Shown: positions 44,725 through 53,147 of the stretch, piece by piece
Layout: each line of letters opens with the position of its first letter
Position numbering within the stretch: position 1 is the first letter of the stretch
Translations under genes and position numbers: made by a program
Assembly (NCBI GenBank): GCA_964564545.1
Contig: CAZMBP010000055.1
Coordinates: 20,623-84,622, forward strand
Length of the DNA stretch: 64,000 nt
Source of the DNA: CAJQQY01 sp964564545
GTDB taxonomy: Bacteria > Bacteroidota > Bacteroidia > Chitinophagales > Saprospiraceae
Reading direction: 5' to 3'
Notes under the pieces: generated by a model
The model's input: the letters and a program-made list of their open reading frames with translations, nothing else
What the model was told of the DNA's origin: nothing
Databases searched by the model: none

Positions 44725-45550
44725 AAAAAGAGGAAGTTTTGAGGGATGGAATGAGATGTGGAATAATCAATCAAATGAAGAAATACTAAATCCCATGTAT
44801 ACTGAATCAACCCCAAAAGATATTTATCAATTTTGGCAGAGAGGATATGCTCTTGACTTAATTGAATTGATAAAAAATAGAAATTATACCTCCTTTTGTG
44901 AATTGGGTTCAGGAAGAGGTACTACAACTATGTATTTGGCAAAGGCTGGATATAAGAATTTGACAATGATTGATCTTGCAGAACAAGGATTTAATGTAGC
45001 TAACCATAGTTTCAAATATCATGGTTTACCTATTCCTCGAATGATACTCGAAGACGTAGAACAGACTAACCTTACTGAGAATTCTTTTGATTGTATTTAT
45101 AACATAGGGCTACTTGAACATTTTGATGATCCACGTCCAACCTTAAATGAGACATTTCGATTACTCAAAAAAGGAGGGATGATATTTAAGCCAATAGTAC
45201 CAGTACAACCTTTATATAAATCTTTTTTTCAACGATTAATTTTTAATCCAATTTCACTTGCTAAAATTTTTGTAAAAAGAGTTATAGGTAAAGAGAGTCA
45301 AGATAGTAATATTAATAGAACAAGTTATCGGAGGAATTTCTATATAAAAATTTGTAAAGATATAGGGTTTAAAAATATTCAATGCATTCCTTATAATCCA
45401 TATCCAAAAGTGAATGATGATAAATTTTTAAATAAAATAACTCTTCCTATATATCAATGGTATTATAATACATTTAAAAAAGGAAAGAAATTAAGCTTTA
45501 AAACAAGCGGATTATTTGATGTTTGTTTCTTATTAATTGCTGAAAAATAA
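44714..45550 (+). CDS. Class I SAM-dependent methyltransferase
   Basis: This 278-residue protein has FCELGSGRGTTTMYLAKAGY (motif I, near residue 60), LTMIDLAEQGFNVA (motif II), NSFDCIYNIGLLEHFDDPRP (motif IV with post-motif) and LLKKGGMIFKPIVP. This is the Methyltransf_11/UbiE-like fold. It overlaps neuA by 11 bp, so it may methylate a sialic-acid-containing repeat unit or its precursor. The C-terminal ~100 residues are not recognised. The target is unknown. Confidence 0.85.
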   Translation: MENKKRGSFEGWNEMWNNQSNEEILNPMYTESTPKDIYQFWQRGYALDLIELIKNRNYTSFCELGSGRGTTTMYLAKAGYKNLTMIDLAEQGFNVANHSFKYHGLPIPRMILEDVEQTNLTENSFDCIYNIGLLEHFDDPRPTLNETFRLLKKGGMIFKPIVPVQPLYKSFFQRLIFNPISLAKIFVKRVIGKESQDSNINRTSYRRNFYIKICKDIGFKNIQCIPYNPYPKVNDDKFLNKITLPIYQWYYNTFKKGKKLSFKTSGLFDVCFLLIAEK

Positions 45551-46981
45551 ATGAAGACAGACATCGCTTATATTATTTCTCATGGTTTTGCAGCTAGAAT
45601 GGTTATGCAAACTAATCTACTAGGATTGTTGGTTCAAGAGGGTAAAAATGTAGTCCTAGTTGCTCCTGACAAAGAAGATGAAAACCTCAAGAATTATTGT
45701 GATGAAAATGGAGTAAAACTTTGTCAATTTAATCCTAAATCTAACTTTTGGAATGCACAATATTATAATGCTAGAAAATACTTTTTGGAGGACATCAAAG
45801 CTAATCCTGCGCTTTGGGAAAAACATATTTATTCAATTAAATATAATAAATCTAAAAATCCATGGAAACATATCCTCCCAAGGTTATTGATCATTATTTA
45901 TTACTTATGTCAATGGTTTCCAAGTTTAAAAAAATGGTATAAACAAAGAGAAGAAAAATATTTGGAGTCTGAAGAAGCATTAGTTTTGATAAAAAAAATT
46001 AATCCTAGAATTATAGTGTCCACTTACCCTGTCAATTTTATTGAGGCTATGTTGCTCAAAGCTGCAAAGCAACAAAATGCTAAAACTATTCTCCATCTAT
46101 TAAGTTGGGATAATATTTCTTGTAAAGGGCACTTTCCCCAACTAGCGGATGAGTATATTACATGGGGAACTATAATGAAAGAAGAGTTGATAGAATATTA
46201 TAATATTTCGAAAGACAAAATACATGTTTGTGGTGTTGCTCATTTTGATTTACACATAGAGAGTAAACAAAATCCCAAACCGGAACAATATCTAAAAGGG
46301 TTAGGATTGAAAATTGATAAACCTTATTTGTTTTTTGGAATGAGTTCTCCAAGGTTTGCTCCTAAAGAAATCGACATTGTAGAATGGATTGCTAAAGAAG
46401 TAAGAAATAATATCTTTGGGGAAGAGATGCAATTAATTATTAGACCACATCCTCAAAATGTTCAAGGTGGAATGGCCGATCAATCTTGGCTACCAAGACT
46501 AAATAATTTGCATGGGAATAGAGTTGGAGTAGATTTTCCAGATTTGATAAAGAGTAAAATGCCATGGAGTATGAAACAAAAAGACATGAAACGGCTTTCG
46601 CAATTAATTTCAGGATGTTCGGTGAGTCTTAACTCTGGGAGTACATTGAGTATCGATGCAATGATGTGTTCAGTCCCTGTAATTTTGACTTCTTTTGATG
46701 GTGAACATCAACTAAATTATTGGGCATCAGCAAGGAGGCTTATTGACTTTATACACCTGAAAAAACTGGTTCAGGATGGAGGAGTAAGTGTAGTTCAATC
46801 TTATGAAGAGATGACCTCCATGTTGTTAAACTATATTAACGATCCAAATTATAATTTAGAAAGAAGAAATTACTCTATTGAGAGAGAATGTTCAAATAAT
46901 CAAGACTTAGCAACTAAGAAAATAATTGATCAATTATTAACTATTTCAGCAATTAAAAAAATAAATTATGAGCAGAATTGA
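45551..46981 (+). CDS. GT-B fold glycosyltransferase-like protein
   Basis: This 476-residue soluble protein opens with DIAYIISHGFAARMVMQTNL. The second half resembles GT-B enzymes of the CDP-glycerol/surface-carbohydrate type: EYITWGTIMKEELIEYYNIS, KIHVCGVAHFDLHI, MQLIIRPHPQN, and a donor-site-like SVSLNSGSTLSIDAMMCSVP. It lies directly after the neu/methyltransferase genes (1 bp after the previous stop), so it is a candidate for adding the sialic-acid-type sugar. No family-specific sialyltransferase motif is visible. Its end overlaps the dioxygenase gene by 14 bp. Confidence 0.65.
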   Translation: MKTDIAYIISHGFAARMVMQTNLLGLLVQEGKNVVLVAPDKEDENLKNYCDENGVKLCQFNPKSNFWNAQYYNARKYFLEDIKANPALWEKHIYSIKYNKSKNPWKHILPRLLIIIYYLCQWFPSLKKWYKQREEKYLESEEALVLIKKINPRIIVSTYPVNFIEAMLLKAAKQQNAKTILHLLSWDNISCKGHFPQLADEYITWGTIMKEELIEYYNISKDKIHVCGVAHFDLHIESKQNPKPEQYLKGLGLKIDKPYLFFGMSSPRFAPKEIDIVEWIAKEVRNNIFGEEMQLIIRPHPQNVQGGMADQSWLPRLNNLHGNRVGVDFPDLIKSKMPWSMKQKDMKRLSQLISGCSVSLNSGSTLSIDAMMCSVPVILTSFDGEHQLNYWASARRLIDFIHLKKLVQDGGVSVVQSYEEMTSMLLNYINDPNYNLERRNYSIERECSNNQDLATKKIIDQLLTISAIKKINYEQN

Positions 46982-47816
46982 TGTTGCACTTTCAAAATTA
47001 CCATTGCTAAATATTTTGAGTTCAAAAAAAATGATTCGGAATAAATTGGTAAATCTTTTGGGAGCTCAACCTTTTAGAATTTGGCTTGCAGAAAAACGAT
47101 ATGGGATGCGGCCAGAATTTTTAACAGATGAAATTGCTCCTCATATTAAAACACTAAGAGAAAAAGGTATCATAGTTATTCCTAATTTTTTACCTAAAGA
47201 AATATTCGAACAATTAGAAAAGGAGTGTTACCACGCAATAGAAAATTTGGAACCCTCTGTAAAAAGAGAAGACGGGCCAAATTATTATACCAATATTTCA
47301 ACCCAAAGACTAAAGGAATACTCAACTATTAATGCAGTTTTCGAAGACAAAAAAATCGAACAATTTTTTAAAGCTGCAGAACGAAGAAATGTAGACCTAA
47401 AAAAAATAGTGCGTCTCTTGTCTTGTCTTATTCAAGGAGAAAATAATGGTAAAAAAGACCCAGAAACAGCCCTTCATGAAGATACATTCTTTAATACTCA
47501 TAAAGCATGGTTGTATATTTCAGATGTAGAATATCCGAATGCTCCTTTTGTTTATGTAGAAGGTTCTAACAATCATGAAACAACAGATCGATATAAAAAA
47601 GCGTATAGATACAGTTTACAAAAAGGAAGCATTCACTCCCGAAGGATATCCGATCAGGAATTAGAAGAACTTGAATTAAAAGAGACGCATTTTCTTGCCA
47701 AGAAAAATACGTTTGTTTTGGCAAACACGGTAGGATTTCATAGAAGATTAAGGGGAGAAGCAGGGAATAAAAGAATAGCTTTGGCGTTTAGTGCCAGATT
47801 CAATCCATTCTTATAA
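46968..47816 (+). CDS. Phytanoyl-CoA dioxygenase (PhyH)-like protein
   Basis: This 282-residue protein has an iron-binding H-x-D in ETALHEDTFFNTHKAW (near residue 168) and a distal His with downstream Arg in NTVGFHRRLRGEAGNKRIAL. It fits the PhyH branch of Fe(II)/2-oxoglutarate dioxygenases. It would hydroxylate or otherwise oxidise a small molecule or glycan precursor in the cytoplasm. It overlaps the preceding glycosyltransferase gene by 14 bp. PhyH proteins occur now and then in glycan loci, but their substrates there are mostly unknown. Confidence 0.78.
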   Translation: MSRIDVALSKLPLLNILSSKKMIRNKLVNLLGAQPFRIWLAEKRYGMRPEFLTDEIAPHIKTLREKGIIVIPNFLPKEIFEQLEKECYHAIENLEPSVKREDGPNYYTNISTQRLKEYSTINAVFEDKKIEQFFKAAERRNVDLKKIVRLLSCLIQGENNGKKDPETALHEDTFFNTHKAWLYISDVEYPNAPFVYVEGSNNHETTDRYKKAYRYSLQKGSIHSRRISDQELEELELKETHFLAKKNTFVLANTVGFHRRLRGEAGNKRIALAFSARFNPFL

Positions 47817-49133
47817 TTGAAATCAGCACTACATTCGTTTAGCAACCTCGGTACTAAACTATTTTTATATCCTGTTACTTTTTTTGCTTCCATTTGGATT
47901 GCTAGGTATCTAGGACCAGAAGAGAAAGGAATATATACCTATATATTGTTGCTGATTTCTTTTTTTATTCCAATCTTTTCAATGGGGATTGGAGGAGGTA
48001 TAATTTATTATGTAAGCAATAGGGAATATCAACCTCGAGAAGTTGTTGTTTCAACTTTTGTACTGGGTTTTTTAATAGGTATCGTAAATTCTTTCTTGCT
48101 TGTTCTTCTTTGGTATTTTAATTTTCTTGGTAAGACTGCAGAGACTATTAGCGTATTCCAATTGTTAATGATTGCATTCATAATGGTCTTCAATAGCATT
48201 TATTTCTTTATCACTAGAATGGCTAGGGGAGCTTCTGAGTTCAATACTACTAATGCTTTCGAGATAACAAAAAGTCTCATGAATCCTATAGTGATGATTT
48301 TTTTTGTTTATCTATTGGCCTTAAGGATCGATGGTGTAATTTATGGGTTAATTATATTAAATTCAACTCTTGCTTTGGGAATCAGTTGGAAGTATTATAA
48401 AAAATACAAGCCAGTCCTTCAATTTCGTTTTGATTTCATAAAAAAAAGTTTTAGATATGGGATAAAAGGATGGTTGGGAGATATGGCAGTACGTGCAAAT
48501 GTCCGGTTAGATCAGTTAATTTTGGGAGGGATTGTATCTGCTCAATCGCTGGGAATTTATTCGGTTGGTGTTACTTTGACAGAAATGCTTTGGATCATTT
48601 CAGATAGTGTTGGACCGGTTTTATTTAACCGAATTTCTTCAGAAAAAGATTTAACCCTTAAAATGGCTCTGACAGAAAGAATCAATCGGATCTTATTTTC
48701 CATTTCTGTAATTATTTCTATAATATGGATAAGCTTGTGTATTTACATTATCATTCCTTATGGTTATGGTGATGGTTTCAAATCGAGTGTTATTCCTATG
48801 ATGATTTTAGTACCAGGAGCATTACTGTATATTCCCGCCAAAGTTACCACAAAACTTCTTTCTGGAAGTGGCAGGATATTGGACACTTCCAAAGCGACAG
48901 CCATCGGGTCAGGAACCAGCATACTTCTTTACTTCATTTTAATACCTTCTTACGGAATGATAGGTGCAGCTATAGCCTCTAGTATTGGGTATTGTTGTGT
49001 ATCTATTTGTTGTATTTACTACACCAAGAAACACTTTAACCTAAGTATTAAACACTTGATGATTCCGAATCGAACCGACTACGATTGGATCAAAACTCAA
49101 TTACGTTCAATTAAAAAACACTTTAAAAAATAA
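47817..49133 (+). CDS. Wzx-type polysaccharide flippase (second copy)
   Basis: This 438-residue protein has about 12-14 membrane segments, the N-terminal SNLGTKLFLYPVTFFASIWI and ARYLGPEEKGIYTYI of the polysaccharide biosynthesis/flippase family, and later DQLILGGIVSAQSLGIYSVG. It transfers lipid-linked repeat units across the inner membrane. The start is a TTG directly after the previous stop codon. It is only distantly similar to the flippase at 564-1865, so the two probably serve different glycans. Confidence 0.88.
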   Translation: MKSALHSFSNLGTKLFLYPVTFFASIWIARYLGPEEKGIYTYILLLISFFIPIFSMGIGGGIIYYVSNREYQPREVVVSTFVLGFLIGIVNSFLLVLLWYFNFLGKTAETISVFQLLMIAFIMVFNSIYFFITRMARGASEFNTTNAFEITKSLMNPIVMIFFVYLLALRIDGVIYGLIILNSTLALGISWKYYKKYKPVLQFRFDFIKKSFRYGIKGWLGDMAVRANVRLDQLILGGIVSAQSLGIYSVGVTLTEMLWIISDSVGPVLFNRISSEKDLTLKMALTERINRILFSISVIISIIWISLCIYIIIPYGYGDGFKSSVIPMMILVPGALLYIPAKVTTKLLSGSGRILDTSKATAIGSGTSILLYFILIPSYGMIGAAIASSIGYCCVSICCIYYTKKHFNLSIKHLMIPNRTDYDWIKTQLRSIKKHFKK

Positions 49134-49139
49134 TATTCT

Positions 49140-50045
49140 TTGAAGACGATAATTGCCAAAAAATTCCCATTTTTGTTCAAATGGTATCAACTAATAAAGT
49201 TAGGTATATTAGAAAGAAAGGTTATACCAAATTATATCAATTTGACTTTTTCAGGGAATCCACTTTACGCCAACCCTTTTGAAAATAGAGGCTTGAGTCT
49301 ATTGAGAAATAAAGGTTCTGGACAACCATTTATCAAAAAATTTTGGCGTATTGGAGTTGAATTATTTCAGCCCGAATTAGCCCTCGATGTTGGAGCTAAT
49401 TATGGAGAGGTGTTATTAGATACGAATTACCCTTCCACAGTTAAAAAGGTAATTGGTGTGGAAGCCAATCCATTTATTTATAAATATCTTATTAAATCAA
49501 AAGCACAACATATAGCTAAGGATAAGCTATTAATTATAAATGGTCTTGCTTCCGAAGAGAACGTCGAAAATGTTACATTTTATATTGATGAGGATTCCTC
49601 AGGAAGATCAACTGCTCTTAAAAATAACTTTGTAAAAAAGTCTAAGGAAGTATCTGTATCGGCCTATCGATTAGATGATTTGGTAAAAAGTTATGTTTTA
49701 AATCCTACAGCTATCCTTTTTAAAATTGATGTAGAAGGTTTTGAACCTTTTGTTTTAAAAGGCATGTCTGGTTTATTTGATTCAACTACAAATATTGTCG
49801 GATGTATCGAATTTAATCTGACATCCCTTAACCGAAATAACATTGATGTACAACAATACCTGAAGGAGATTAATGATAAGTTCCACACTCTAATTTTAAA
49901 AAAAGAAGGAAAAATTATTGCGGTAGACCAACTTACTATTGAAAACTTAAAACAGAATTTAACCAACAAAAACACAGAGGGCGACATCCTTCTATTTTCA
50001 AATATTGAACAATTAAGAACTTTCCAAAAAAAATATATATCATAA
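49140..50045 (+). CDS. FkbM family methyltransferase
   Basis: This 301-residue protein has ALDVGANYGEVLLDTNYPS (SAM motif I, near residue 82), VIGVEANPFIYKYL and LFKIDVEGFEPFVLKGM, the three hallmarks of FkbM methyltransferases. It probably O-methylates a sugar of the surface glycan. The start is a TTG at 49140, 6 bp after the flippase stop; the next in-frame ATG would be far inside. It is the second FkbM protein in the window. The acceptor is unknown. Confidence 0.87.
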   Translation: MKTIIAKKFPFLFKWYQLIKLGILERKVIPNYINLTFSGNPLYANPFENRGLSLLRNKGSGQPFIKKFWRIGVELFQPELALDVGANYGEVLLDTNYPSTVKKVIGVEANPFIYKYLIKSKAQHIAKDKLLIINGLASEENVENVTFYIDEDSSGRSTALKNNFVKKSKEVSVSAYRLDDLVKSYVLNPTAILFKIDVEGFEPFVLKGMSGLFDSTTNIVGCIEFNLTSLNRNNIDVQQYLKEINDKFHTLILKKEGKIIAVDQLTIENLKQNLTNKNTEGDILLFSNIEQLRTFQKKYIS

Positions 50046-50055
50046 ATAGGTTTTG

Positions 50056-50253
50056 ATGAAGGATTATAGGGGAAACTATTTATTACAAATATTCAGAAAA
50101 AATAGAGGGGATTTTCAGATGTGTTATCCATCTGATTTGTCAAAAATGAAAGAGCATTTTTCTAACTGGGATATTACAAAAATCCTTAAAGTCGTATTTG
50201 AAGAAATAGTTGAAAGTTGTGAAAAAAGATTACATGCATGGAAGGAAAATTAA
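50056..50253 (+). pseudogene. C-terminal fragment of a nucleotide-sugar epimerase
   Basis: The 65 codons from the ATG at 50056 read NRGDFQMCYPSDLSKMKEHF and then SNWDITKILKVVFEEIVESC. This resembles the last ~60 residues of CDP-paratose 2-epimerase/NAD-dependent epimerase proteins (a ...YPSD-x-SKF...YP-WxITK...EEI pattern). The Rossmann domain and catalytic Tyr-x3-Lys are absent, and the sequence just upstream belongs to the FkbM gene. It is therefore probably the leftover tail of a deleted epimerase gene. It ends in TAATG with the next gene's start. The match is from memory of the family. Confidence 0.55.
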
Positions 50254-51383
50254 TGATTATAAGTTGGACTTTATATCCGTGGCCATCTGGTTCGTCGGTA
50301 ATTGTAAATAATATTGCAAGTCAATTCTCTCAAGATCAACTTGTGATGCTAGGAGAAGAGTATCCGAATGAAACTCAGGATTCATGGCCAGAAAACTTTC
50401 CTAAAATTCATTATGTCAATCCTAATCTTTCTATTGGAGGGAGAGGGCAAACTCATTTCCGATGGTTAAATATTAGGAAAGTGATAAATAAAATCTGCAA
50501 GGTTGCTAAGGCTGAGAAAGTAGATAAACTACTTTGTATTTTTCCTGATGATTTTTACCTCTATACTGCATACCGAGTAAGTAAAAAAATGAATATTCCA
50601 TTATATACATGGTTTCATAATACCTACGTGGATAATTATTCTGGTTATCGGAAATTGTTTGCAAACTGGTTTCAACCGAAAGTGTTTAATGTCTCCCAAA
50701 AAATTTTTGTGATGAGTGATGGGATGAATAATTATTATAAATCGAAGTATCCGAAATATAATTTTGAAACACTTGTTCATGGGTTTATTCTACCAAAAAA
50801 TGAATTTAGTATTCCAAAGGTTTACAGTAATCAAAAAATAACTTTTGCGTACATAGGTTCGTTTAATGAATCTTGTAGAGATGCTGCCTTGCGTTTAGCC
50901 AAAGTAATAAGTAGGAATCTGAATTTTGAATTACATGTCTTTGGGAAAAGGAATGCTGAAGCTTTTAAAAATTATGGTATTAAAGAATCAAAAATGAAAG
51001 TTTATGGGTTCCTTTCAGAAATTGAGTTTCATAATAAACTTTGTTCATGTGATATAATGCTATTGCCTCATGGATTTGACGGTAAGCGCACACAAGTTGA
51101 ATACAATACTATTTTTCCAACTCGTACTATTCCCCTTTTGGTAAGTGGTAAACCAATATTGGCGCACAGTCCAAAAGATGTTTTTTTAACAAGTTTTATA
51201 AATGAACACGATTGTGCATTAAATGTAGATACTAAGTCAGAAGAAGCTATCAATAATGCCATTGATTTATTATGTAATGATAAAATTCTTGTGGAGCGAT
51301 TAGTTAAGAATGCATATAAAGCAAGCAAAAAATTCCAATTAGAAAATGTTGTTGCCAAACTAAAGAAGTCTCTTGAAAATTAA
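50253..51383 (+). CDS. Family 4-like glycosyltransferase
   Basis: This protein of about 376 residues has GT-B layout: N-terminal IISWTLYPWPSGSSVIVNNI and a C-terminal donor domain with ITFAYIGSFNESCRDAALRL, ELHVFGKRN, KMKVYGFLSEIEFHNKLCSC, DIMLLPHG and a GKPILAHSP acceptor/donor loop. I start it at the ATG at 50253, which overlaps the stop of the epimerase remnant (TAATG). An ATG at 50238 would add five residues. It transfers a sugar onto the lipid-linked repeat unit. Donor and linkage are unknown. It overlaps the polymerase gene by 11 bp. Confidence 0.78.
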   Translation: MIISWTLYPWPSGSSVIVNNIASQFSQDQLVMLGEEYPNETQDSWPENFPKIHYVNPNLSIGGRGQTHFRWLNIRKVINKICKVAKAEKVDKLLCIFPDDFYLYTAYRVSKKMNIPLYTWFHNTYVDNYSGYRKLFANWFQPKVFNVSQKIFVMSDGMNNYYKSKYPKYNFETLVHGFILPKNEFSIPKVYSNQKITFAYIGSFNESCRDAALRLAKVISRNLNFELHVFGKRNAEAFKNYGIKESKMKVYGFLSEIEFHNKLCSCDIMLLPHGFDGKRTQVEYNTIFPTRTIPLLVSGKPILAHSPKDVFLTSFINEHDCALNVDTKSEEAINNAIDLLCNDKILVERLVKNAYKASKKFQLENVVAKLKKSLEN

Positions 51384-52635
51384 GTACACAACAATTATTA
51401 AGCTTTGTTTTTTTGCCCTTTCTGCAATTATATTCTGTAACCTAAATGGATTAAGTACATTAGTTTTTGGTATTACTGCTCCATTTTCCCCCTTAATGCT
51501 TTTGTTGAGTTTAATTATTATTTATATGGGGTGGTTTATTGAGAAAATTAAAATTGATAAGTGGTGGATAATAACCATCATATTATTCTATATAATGTAT
51601 TTGTCTATTGCATTTGGTTCATATTTATGGGATAATTCACAAGTACATAATAGAACATCGTTAATAACATTATTCAGATCATACTTTTCAAGTATTCTTA
51701 TTATCCTTGCCTATTATTTTGGAGTAACTGTTTATTTAAAGGAAAAGAGTAATGATTTTATTATTAAATATATTTTTCCTTTCTTTCTTTTCACAACGGT
51801 ATTTGTAGTAATAGGTCCATTCATCGGTTTACATAAAATCTTTGAATATGGGCACGCTTTTGAAGGAGAGAGGAGTACTGGTTTTTTTAAAAACCCAAAT
51901 GAAGCGGGAGCATTTGCTAACCTTTCTCTTGTTGTGTTTTTATCTGGTTTAGTAGCTTTTAAAAGAAAATTATGGATACTTCCTTTAATAGGATTGTCTA
52001 TTTATGGAGCATTATCTTCCTTTTCTAAAGCAGCATTTTTTTTAAGTGTATTTCTTATTTTTATCTTTTTATTTAAGGCAGTAATTTCGTTTAGGAGTAA
52101 TGATTTAAAAACGAATGCATTTATTTTTACATTTTTGACAATTATATTTTTTAGTATTCAATATACTATTTTCAATTTTGAACATATTGTTTCTAATTTA
52201 ACTGGAGGCCAACAAAAAAGAGTTATTGCTACCTATGAATTACTTCAAGGGAAAATCACAAAAGAAAATACCTCTGATAGAACAATGTTATATAACTATG
52301 GATGGGAATTGATTAAAGGGAAACCTGTATTTGGAAATGGGTTTGGTTCTTTTCATCGATTTAATGGAGAAAAATTACAACTTGGGGTTCATAATTCATT
52401 TTTAATGATTTGGGGAGAAGCAGGACTTTTCACTATTTTACTTTTTATATTATATTTTGTTCATCTAGGTTTTCAAGGATTTACATATCCCGATGTAGCA
52501 GTAGGGTTTTTTATCTTGGGATTTGTTATAGTATATTTATTAAATATATGCGGAACAAGTCATAATGCATTGGATGATAGGAGTTCTAATGCATTACTTG
52601 GGATGATTATAGCTCTTTTAACTAAATCAAAGTAA
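51373..52635 (+). CDS. O-antigen polymerase/ligase family membrane protein (Wzy-like)
   Basis: This 420-residue protein has about 11-12 membrane segments. A conserved periplasmic loop contains ERSTGFFKNPNEAGAFANLS, and GKPVFGNGFGSFHRFNG and LGVHNSFLMIWGEAGLFTIL follow, the Wzy_C-type motif. It most likely polymerises the repeat units made by this locus. The start is a TTG at 51373, overlapping the previous gene. Its last codons lie in a direct repeat (52605-52667) that recurs before asnB, so asnB was probably once its immediate neighbour. Confidence 0.82.
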   Translation: MKIKYTTIIKLCFFALSAIIFCNLNGLSTLVFGITAPFSPLMLLLSLIIIYMGWFIEKIKIDKWWIITIILFYIMYLSIAFGSYLWDNSQVHNRTSLITLFRSYFSSILIILAYYFGVTVYLKEKSNDFIIKYIFPFFLFTTVFVVIGPFIGLHKIFEYGHAFEGERSTGFFKNPNEAGAFANLSLVVFLSGLVAFKRKLWILPLIGLSIYGALSSFSKAAFFLSVFLIFIFLFKAVISFRSNDLKTNAFIFTFLTIIFFSIQYTIFNFEHIVSNLTGGQQKRVIATYELLQGKITKENTSDRTMLYNYGWELIKGKPVFGNGFGSFHRFNGEKLQLGVHNSFLMIWGEAGLFTILLFILYFVHLGFQGFTYPDVAVGFFILGFVIVYLLNICGTSHNALDDRSSNALLGMIIALLTKSK

Positions 52636-52667
52636 TGTGTAAAAAAACTGGATTTATTGATTCGATA
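52605..52667 (+). repeat. Direct repeat, left copy (wzy end / ancestral asnB start)
   Basis: TATAGCTCTTTTAACTAAAT, TAATGTGT and AACTGGATTTATTGATT occur in the same order here and at 55488-55557. The right copy encodes the true asnB start (MCGITGFIDF). Here the same bases read MCKKTGFIDS and lead into the T9SS-tail gene. This copy is therefore a relic of the old wzy-asnB junction left by insertion of the intervening 2.9 kb. Confidence 0.8.
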
Positions 52668-53147
52668 ATGAAAATTATATTTACCCATAAATTTATTTTT
52701 CTTCTATTACCCATATTGTTTTATTATAATGTAAGTATAGCACAACAAGTGATTGGCTCTTTAGGAGGAGAACAAACTAACGAGGGTATAATCCTTAATG
52801 CAACATTAGGGGAAGTAGCTATTGATACCAAAAATTATAACGAGATCTTACTGACGGAAGGATTTCATCAACACTATTTTTTCTTAACGAAAACTAAGAA
52901 CATAGTAAACTCGACAATTACAATTTTCCCAAACCCTGTAAATGATATTTTTCATGTTAAATTTGGAGAAAGTGAAAGAATTAAAAAGGTTGAATTATAT
53001 AATATATCAGGGAGAATTTTAATGCAAAAATTTACGCCTGAATCAAGCACAAAATTTAATTTAAATAATCTTCCCTCTGGTCTTTTTATTCTAAAAGTAA
53101 CCGAAGAGAATAATTTGAGTTATACATTAAAGGTAATAAAATTATGA
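52668..53147 (+). CDS. Small secreted protein with T9SS C-terminal sorting domain
   Basis: This 159-residue protein, from the ATG at 52668, has a signal peptide (KIIFTHKFIFLLLPILFYYN, ending near SIAQQ). A central part IGSLGGEQTNEGIILNATLG with TEGFHQ is common in short Bacteroidota T9SS proteins. A type A sorting domain covers about residues 75-159 (ITIFPNPVNDIFHVKF, KVELYNISGRILMQ, LPSGLFILKV). It would be exported by Sec and then delivered to the cell surface by T9SS. An upstream ATG at 52635 adds 11 residues that are a relic of asnB. It overlaps the next gene by 4 bp. Its ligand is unknown. Confidence 0.85.
   Translation: MKIIFTHKFIFLLLPILFYYNVSIAQQVIGSLGGEQTNEGIILNATLGEVAIDTKNYNEILLTEGFHQHYFFLTKTKNIVNSTITIFPNPVNDIFHVKFGESERIKKVELYNISGRILMQKFTPESSTKFNLNNLPSGLFILKVTEENNLSYTLKVIKL

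Noticed and set aside
52635..52667. ATG at 52635 as start of the small T9SS protein
   Set aside because: These 11 codons (MCKKTGFIDS...) are a duplicated relic of the asnB start. The signal peptide begins at the ATG at 52668.
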